Assembly (NCBI GenBank): GCA_029211095.1
Contig: JARGFS010000010.1
Location: 1-38,936 of the forward strand
Reading direction: 5' to 3'
Length of the DNA: 38,936 nt
Source of the DNA: a bacterium
GTDB lineage: Bacteria > Zixibacteria > MSB-5A5 > GN15 > FEB-12
In this document: one piece after another, positions 34,440 to 38,936 of the stretch
Position numbering within the stretch: position 1 is the stretch's first letter
How the letters are laid out: the number at the start of each line of letters is the position of its first letter
The notes under the pieces: generated by a model
The model's database searches: none
What the model was told of the DNA's origin: nothing
What the model saw: the letters and a program-made list of their open reading frames with translations, nothing else
Made by a program: the position numbers and the translations under genes

Positions 34440-37166
34440 TCAGCCGGTATTTCTCATCCCGGCTGCCACTCCCGCAATCGTGACCAGCAACGCTTTGTTG
34501 AGAGCCTGACTGGTGCGTCCCGAAGATTGTCGTGTCCGGTATAGAGCTTCAATTTGAAACAGGTTGAGCGGATCGGTGTAAGGATTTCTAACATCAATGG
34601 ACCTTCGTATGACCGGCGAATGCGACAGCAATTGACGATGTCCGGTCAGTTGCTTCAATGAGCTGATCGTGAGGGCCAGCTGCTTCCTTAATTCATGCCC
34701 CAGCGGATGTAGTTTTGTATCGGTTAATCTCTGCTCATAGTGGCGGGTGATTTCCGGTTCCGCTTTGGCGAGGACCATTTCCAGCATGTCGAGAATAGTC
34801 CTGAAGTAGTGCCAGTCTTTTGCCATTTTCAGAATCAGGTTTTTGTTACCACTGTTTATTGCATGGTCCAAAGCCATGCCGGTCCCAAGCCAGGCGGGCA
34901 ACATGAGGCGAACCTGGGTCCAGGCAAATACCCAGGGGATAGCGCGGAGGCTCTCCAGACCGCCGCTCTCTTTCCGCTTGGCCGGTCTGCTCCCCAGTGA
35001 CAGTTTCTGCAATTCCAGCTCGGGCGTAGTGGTTCTGAAGTAAGAGATGAACTCATTTTTGTCCTGCACAATTTCCCGATACTGGCTTTTTGACTCCTCA
35101 GACATTTCGTCCATCAATTGTCGCCACTGGCTGGTGGGAGAGACTGGCGGTGAGACCATAGCTTCCAGCGTGGCCGAAGTATACACTTCCATAGTCCGCA
35201 CCGCGATTGGCGTCATACCAAATTTGAATCGGATAACTTCCCCCTGCTCGGTAACTCGCACAGAACCATCAACAGACCCGGGCGGAAGGGAGAGCAGTGC
35301 ATTATACGAAGATGCACCACCACGGCTGACCGATCCCCCCCGGCCATGAAAGAAAGTCAGATGAACACTATGTCTCTTTGCCACCGCCAGTAGCTCTTCC
35401 TGTGCCTTATACTGAGCCCAGGACGCGGCCAGGAATCCGGCATCCTTGGCCGAGTCTGAGTAACCAATCATTACCTCCTGTCTCCCATTGATTGTCTTAC
35501 GATACCAATCAAGCGAGAGCAGTTGATCCAGTGTTGCGGCCGCGTTGTTCAGATCATCCAATGTTTCAAACAGTGGGACAACCCGGAGATAGTCCTCCAC
35601 CCCCGCCTCCTGCTGAAGCAGCAAAACGGCCAGAACATCCGAAGGCTCTTTGGCCATTGAGATTACATAAGCACCCAGGGCCTCCCGCGGCTGCCTTGCC
35701 AACATCTCAAACGTATCCCAAACCACCTTCTCCTTGGGGCCGGGAGCAAAATTCTTGGGGATGAGAGAACGGTTAGTCTTTAGTTCCTCGAGCAGGAACT
35801 GCTGCCTCTCACTCTCACTCAGTTTTGAGTATACTGTGAGACCGAGTTGATCTGTTATTTGATCAAGTAATTTACTGTGACGGTTTGATTCCTGCCGAAT
35901 ATCAAGCGTGAGCAGGGTAATGCCAAAACAGTTGAGCCGCGTTATGATATCCCGGAGGTGGCCGTTGGCTATCTCCTGCATGTTGCAATCAATCAGAGAG
36001 TCATAGCACAACATGAGCGCTTTTCTCAATGGTCCTTCATGGAGGTAGATCGGAATCTGGGTTGGCTCCTGACCCTCAAGTCTTGCCTCCACCCAATTCC
36101 TGGCCTCTTTCAGCAACCTGAGCGACTGCTTGAGGAAGACACGATACGGTTCACGCACCTGACCCACCACCGCTCTTAGTTCCGATGAGCAGGAAGTCAT
36201 GGAGAGTTCTGAACGAAGCTCCGTGATATCCTCTGTCAACAGTTCCAGAGCCTGCCAGCGACCCAGTAATAAAACCTGTTCGGTAATTTCAGCCGTTACG
36301 TTCGGGTTGCCATCCCGGTCCCCCCCTATCCAGGAAGCAAACCGGACCGGCGTATAGTCTATCGGCAGACTTTCACCGAGATTCAACTCCACAGTCTTGT
36401 TGAGATCACGAATAAAAATGGTGACTCCCTTCCAGAGGGACTGTTCAATCACCGCAAAACCCCACCGGGCTTCATCAATCGGTGTCGGCTTGGTGGTTCG
36501 AATCTCATCACTGTTCCATGATGACAGCAGCAATTGTCGCATTTTTGAAACATGTTCTTCCCGTTCAGAGATTGTCAAATCAGGACGATCCAGCGTCAGC
36601 AGCAATCGTGATATCTCATCATGTTTCCGGATCATCGTCCGCCGCTTGACTTCGGTTGGATGAGCGGTCAGCACGAATTCAATACCGGTTCTCTTGATCG
36701 CGTCCATAATCTCCTGCTTGCTCTTGTCCATTTTGAGCAGCCGCGGCAGAAGTTCCTGTACCGACCCAGCCTGCGGCAAGGTGTCCGGCAGCAGGTTGTA
36801 TGCCCGTTTTCTTCGGACCCGATGAACCTGCTCGGAGATATTGGCCAGTGTCAGGAACTGAGTAAAGGCTTTGCTCATCAGCAGAAGTTCTTGATCGGTC
36901 AACTGTTCAATCTGTTTGACCAACTGCTGCCAGGATTTTTTGTCTCCGCCCCTGGCTCGCTGCGAAGTTTCCCGCAAGAGGGTGACCTTGTCAAGAACCT
37001 GCTGCCCCTCCTGCGACAGGATTACTTCGCCCAGAAGATTCCCCAGGAGTCTGATATTGTTCCGGAGCGGCTCCTGTGTATTATGAACAAAACTCTGTTT
37101 TTTCAATGTCGCACCAGAGATAAGATTGTATTCTCCAAGCGTCGAGCCATCGGCTCGTTGACCCAT
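34440..37166 (-). CDS. ppc: phosphoenolpyruvate carboxylase
   Basis: A cytoplasmic enzyme that makes oxaloacetate from phosphoenolpyruvate and bicarbonate, refilling the TCA cycle. Key motifs are present: 'EFVLTAHPTEVKRRTM' (catalytic His), 'SWIGGDRDGNPNVTAE', 'FFHGRGGSVSRGG' (catalytic Arg/Gly loop), 'TEQGEVIRFKFG', and the C-terminal 'AAGMRNTG'. The start is uncertain: the frame is open to a TTG at 37271, with in-frame ATGs at 37214 and 37166, both inside a 16-bp tandem repeat, and a TTG at 37106 after it. Conserved sequence starts at 'EPLRNNIRLLGNLLGE', so residues before it are probably dispensable. I give the ATG nearest the core (908 residues); typical lengths are 880-940. Confidence 0.95.
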   Translation of the reverse strand: MGQRADGSTLGEYNLISGATLKKQSFVHNTQEPLRNNIRLLGNLLGEVILSQEGQQVLDKVTLLRETSQRARGGDKKSWQQLVKQIEQLTDQELLLMSKAFTQFLTLANISEQVHRVRRKRAYNLLPDTLPQAGSVQELLPRLLKMDKSKQEIMDAIKRTGIEFVLTAHPTEVKRRTMIRKHDEISRLLLTLDRPDLTISEREEHVSKMRQLLLSSWNSDEIRTTKPTPIDEARWGFAVIEQSLWKGVTIFIRDLNKTVELNLGESLPIDYTPVRFASWIGGDRDGNPNVTAEITEQVLLLGRWQALELLTEDITELRSELSMTSCSSELRAVVGQVREPYRVFLKQSLRLLKEARNWVEARLEGQEPTQIPIYLHEGPLRKALMLCYDSLIDCNMQEIANGHLRDIITRLNCFGITLLTLDIRQESNRHSKLLDQITDQLGLTVYSKLSESERQQFLLEELKTNRSLIPKNFAPGPKEKVVWDTFEMLARQPREALGAYVISMAKEPSDVLAVLLLQQEAGVEDYLRVVPLFETLDDLNNAAATLDQLLSLDWYRKTINGRQEVMIGYSDSAKDAGFLAASWAQYKAQEELLAVAKRHSVHLTFFHGRGGSVSRGGASSYNALLSLPPGSVDGSVRVTEQGEVIRFKFGMTPIAVRTMEVYTSATLEAMVSPPVSPTSQWRQLMDEMSEESKSQYREIVQDKNEFISYFRTTTPELELQKLSLGSRPAKRKESGGLESLRAIPWVFAWTQVRLMLPAWLGTGMALDHAINSGNKNLILKMAKDWHYFRTILDMLEMVLAKAEPEITRHYEQRLTDTKLHPLGHELRKQLALTISSLKQLTGHRQLLSHSPVIRRSIDVRNPYTDPLNLFQIEALYRTRQSSGRTSQALNKALLVTIAGVAAGMRNTG

Positions 37167-37215
37167 TGGCTCGCTGACCCATTGGCTCGCTGACCCATTG
37201 GCTCGCTGACCCATT
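37136..37215. repeat. 16-bp tandem repeat at the start of ppc
   Basis: Four units of GGCTCGCTGACCCATT (37152-37167 with one change, 37168-37183, 37184-37199, 37200-37215), plus a degenerate fifth unit at 37136-37151. On the coding strand each unit contains ATGGGTCA. Because 16 is not a multiple of 3, successive ATGs lie in successive frames, and adding or losing a unit would change which ATG is in frame with ppc. Confidence 0.92.
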
Positions 37216-37312
37216 GACTCCAAGATGCCGGTTCTTCGATTGCAAATCAAATATAATTCGATTGTTAACAAAAGTGGTTTGACGGGGGATTCTCAACCGG
37301 CGCGATAGAAAC

Positions 37313-37357
37313 CGGGAGCCAAAAAGTACGGACTTTCGTCCGGCTCCAAGGCTCCCG
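37313..37357. repeat. two-part hairpin between ABC permease and ppc genes
   Basis: CGGGAGCC (37313-37320) pairs perfectly with GGCTCCCG (37350-37357). A second perfect stem CGGAC-TTTC-GTCCG (37329-37342) is nested inside. It is 42 bases after the permease stop (minus strand) and upstream of ppc. No long U run follows, so it may terminate weakly or act as a structured leader element. Confidence 0.5.
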
Positions 37358-37398
37358 ACAGGTGCAAAAGAGATTCTCTGCCAAAATGGACAGCTATT

Positions 37399-38865
37399 TT
37401 ATCTTACGTCATAGCGCAAAAAGGATACAAAGGCAGCCGCAAAACTGAGCAGGCAGAGGGTTGACAGCAATCCAAAATCCAAAACAACCGCCTGGGCAAC
37501 TTTGGAATCATTTGTTTTGGGATGTTCAAACTGCGGCTTGTCTGTAATATCCAGCCCGGCATCATCGTGGGAAGTGCCTATCGTAACTCCTTTTTCAGAA
37601 TCCATCTCGATCATGATACCCCCGAACTGACCGGACTCAGCCTGCTTCTGCTCCGTATACTCGTTGAATTTGGTTCGGAACTCATCAATGCTGGCCTCGT
37701 ATCTTGATTTCATTTCAGTATCGTTTCCAGCCAATGTCATGGCGCCCAGTTGGAGCGCCGAAGCTGGCGAGAAACGGGATACAGTGAACCCGAGTCGCCG
37801 CTGGACCTGTTTTTTGTTCTGCCAATCGTTCATGATTTTCCGCTCGTATTCTTCAATCTCCAGTTGAACAACTCGCCGGGCTGAATCTTCCGCCTTCATC
37901 CGAGCCCACATAGCCATTTCCGCCTCTTCTTCTTCTTCGGGAGTCATGCTCTCGAGATTCTGGCGCTCGGTCTCCGTCCACCTTTTCTCGGAAGCATCAT
38001 AATACTGAGCCCAGAGATCTTTGGCGTATCCATCACGGACCCCTTCAATCTCGGCCAGGCTGGGGACATCCACAATGCTCCCGGCCGCCATCACCCCGGC
38101 CCGCGGGATGATCAGAACAAAGGCCACCCATAGCACCAGCGAGAACAAAAACGAGATACTGGATCGCCTGGTCAGAGCTGAGATCAGTACGCCTATCATC
38201 ACAAAGAGCGTTATGTATTGCAACGAGAGTGCAATTAACAACAGCAGCCGGAGCCAGTCCGAGCCGGTCAGGGGAACCCCAAAAAGCTGGACGATCAGCA
38301 GTGACAAAAGAATGGGAATACAGACTGGCAAAACCAAGCCCAACCAGGAACCAATCGCTTTACCCAGTATATACTGGGCTCGTGGAATGGCGTTGGAGAA
38401 AACCAACCGAAGGGTTCCGTTTTCTCGCTCGCCGTTGATGGCGTCATAGGTAAAGAGAATTGCAAAGAGTGACAGGACGATCTGGATTATAAAAACAAAA
38501 TCCGTAATCCGAAAGACGGCAAAGATAGGATCATCGGAGTACGGACTATGCTTCATTTTGACCGATGACTCGGTTGACACCGCACTCCACCTCCCAATGT
38601 CATAGTTGAGCCCCGAGACAAATATGGACATCGGGTTTGGCTCTCTGTATACCTTCTCGGTAAGGGAATGCCATGAACTCTGCTGCTCCATCCGCTGCTG
38701 CGCCAGCGAGACAGCGGTGTTGTACTGATCCACTGACTGCCGGTACTCCATAATGCCGATGAAGACGCTCAATAGAAGGAGCAATGAGCAGACAGCAAAA
38801 GTGGCCACAAATTTCGGGCTTAGCAGAATTGCTCTGAGCTCTTTTTGTATCACCAACTTAATCAT
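37399..38865 (-). CDS. ABC-2 type transporter permease
   Basis: A 488-residue membrane protein. It has an N-terminal helix (about 18-38), a periplasmic loop of roughly 95 residues, then helices around 'FVFIIQIVLSLFAILFTYDA'. This is followed by the ABC-2 signature 'INGERENGTLRLVFSNAIPR', 'YILGKAIGSWLGLVLPVCIP' and further helices to about residue 265. A long acidic, coiled-coil-like extracytoplasmic region (about 270-455, with 'ESMTPEEEEEAEMAMWARM') precedes the last helix ending SFLRYDVR. The arrangement resembles DUF3526/GldF-like permeases. AGGGAAG precedes the ATG. It starts 20 bases after the end of a paralogous gene. The cognate ATPase must lie beyond the window edge. Substrate unknown. 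Confidence 0.87.
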   Translation of the reverse strand: MIKLVIQKELRAILLSPKFVATFAVCSLLLLLSVFIGIMEYRQSVDQYNTAVSLAQQRMEQQSSWHSLTEKVYREPNPMSIFVSGLNYDIGRWSAVSTESSVKMKHSPYSDDPIFAVFRITDFVFIIQIVLSLFAILFTYDAINGERENGTLRLVFSNAIPRAQYILGKAIGSWLGLVLPVCIPILLSLLIVQLFGVPLTGSDWLRLLLLIALSLQYITLFVMIGVLISALTRRSSISFLFSLVLWVAFVLIIPRAGVMAAGSIVDVPSLAEIEGVRDGYAKDLWAQYYDASEKRWTETERQNLESMTPEEEEEAEMAMWARMKAEDSARRVVQLEIEEYERKIMNDWQNKKQVQRRLGFTVSRFSPASALQLGAMTLAGNDTEMKSRYEASIDEFRTKFNEYTEQKQAESGQFGGIMIEMDSEKGVTIGTSHDDAGLDITDKPQFEHPKTNDSKVAQAVVLDFGLLSTLCLLSFAAAFVSFLRYDVR

Positions 38866-38885
38866 ATTGCTTCCCTTCTCTCCAA

Positions 38886-38936
38886 CTAACGGGCGTCATA
38901 ACGGTTAAAACCAACAAAGGCGCCGGCGAAAAATAT
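38886..38936 (-). CDS. 3' end of a second ABC-2 permease (partial)
   Basis: The last 16 codons and TAG of a gene cut by the window edge: IFFAGAFVGFNRYDAR. They align with the end of the complete permease downstream (FAAAFVSFLRYDVR), so this is a tandem paralog in the same operon, 20 bases apart. Nothing more can be seen of it. Confidence 0.75.
   Translation of the reverse strand: MFFAGAFVGFNRYDAR

Noticed and set aside
37136-37215. CRISPR array
   Set aside because: Units are directly adjacent without spacers and only 16 bp long.

Overview
The window looks like chromosomal DNA of an uncultivated bacterium of the FCB (Fibrobacteres-Chlorobi-Bacteroidetes) superphylum, most like candidate phylum Zixibacteria. 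The evidence is indirect: a secreted protein with a C-terminal 'YPNPFNPST' sorting-type module, a beta-helix protein ending in a two-repeat dockerin-like tail with the 'DLTxxVDFLFGGG' signature, a CarboxypepD_reg/TonB-dependent receptor, and a Ser/Thr kinase fused to a PD40/TolB-like propeller. No rRNA or tRNA gene, insertion sequence or CRISPR array was recognised.

Region 1 (1-3075) is a degraded, accessory-looking patch. A minus-strand operon encodes a MarR-type regulator and two tandem paralogous small proteins resembling a degenerate GIY-YIG fold. Next come two gene remnants: a HEPN-like/zinc-ribbon gene interrupted by one in-frame TGA, and the isolated C-terminal end of an MscS channel.

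Region 2 (3076-11905) holds a serine hydrolase lipoprotein, an orphan OmpR/PhoB-type response regulator, a large TonB-dependent receptor, a secreted beta-helix protein with a dockerin-like tail, and a second secreted protein with a sorting-type C-terminus. The last four read like a regulated cell-surface uptake or display locus; the substrate cannot be deduced.

Region 3 (12062-25438) is mostly housekeeping and stress functions: an MscS channel, the kinase-propeller receptor, a LemA/DUF2207 pair, a U32-family tRNA/rRNA-hydroxylation-type protein, a 36-residue Lys-rich protein below usual gene-calling thresholds, an RRM protein, a bacilliredoxin, the GTPase TypA/BipA and a DASS sodium/dicarboxylate transporter.

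Region 4 (25439-33404) has a second serine hydrolase and then a heavy-metal efflux operon: a small Cys-rich secreted protein, a TolC-like channel, a His-rich CzcB/CusB-like adaptor and a CzcA/CusA-like RND pump. Its best promoter would give an almost leaderless mRNA.

Region 5 (33405-38936) contains a twice-frameshifted beta-barrel remnant, a DinB-like protein, phosphoenolpyruvate carboxylase with a 16-bp tandem repeat over its start region, and an ABC-2 permease preceded by the last 16 codons of a paralogous permease.

Several good sigma70-type promoters and intrinsic terminators are visible and support the operon boundaries. All functional names come from reading the translations by eye; no database search was run.
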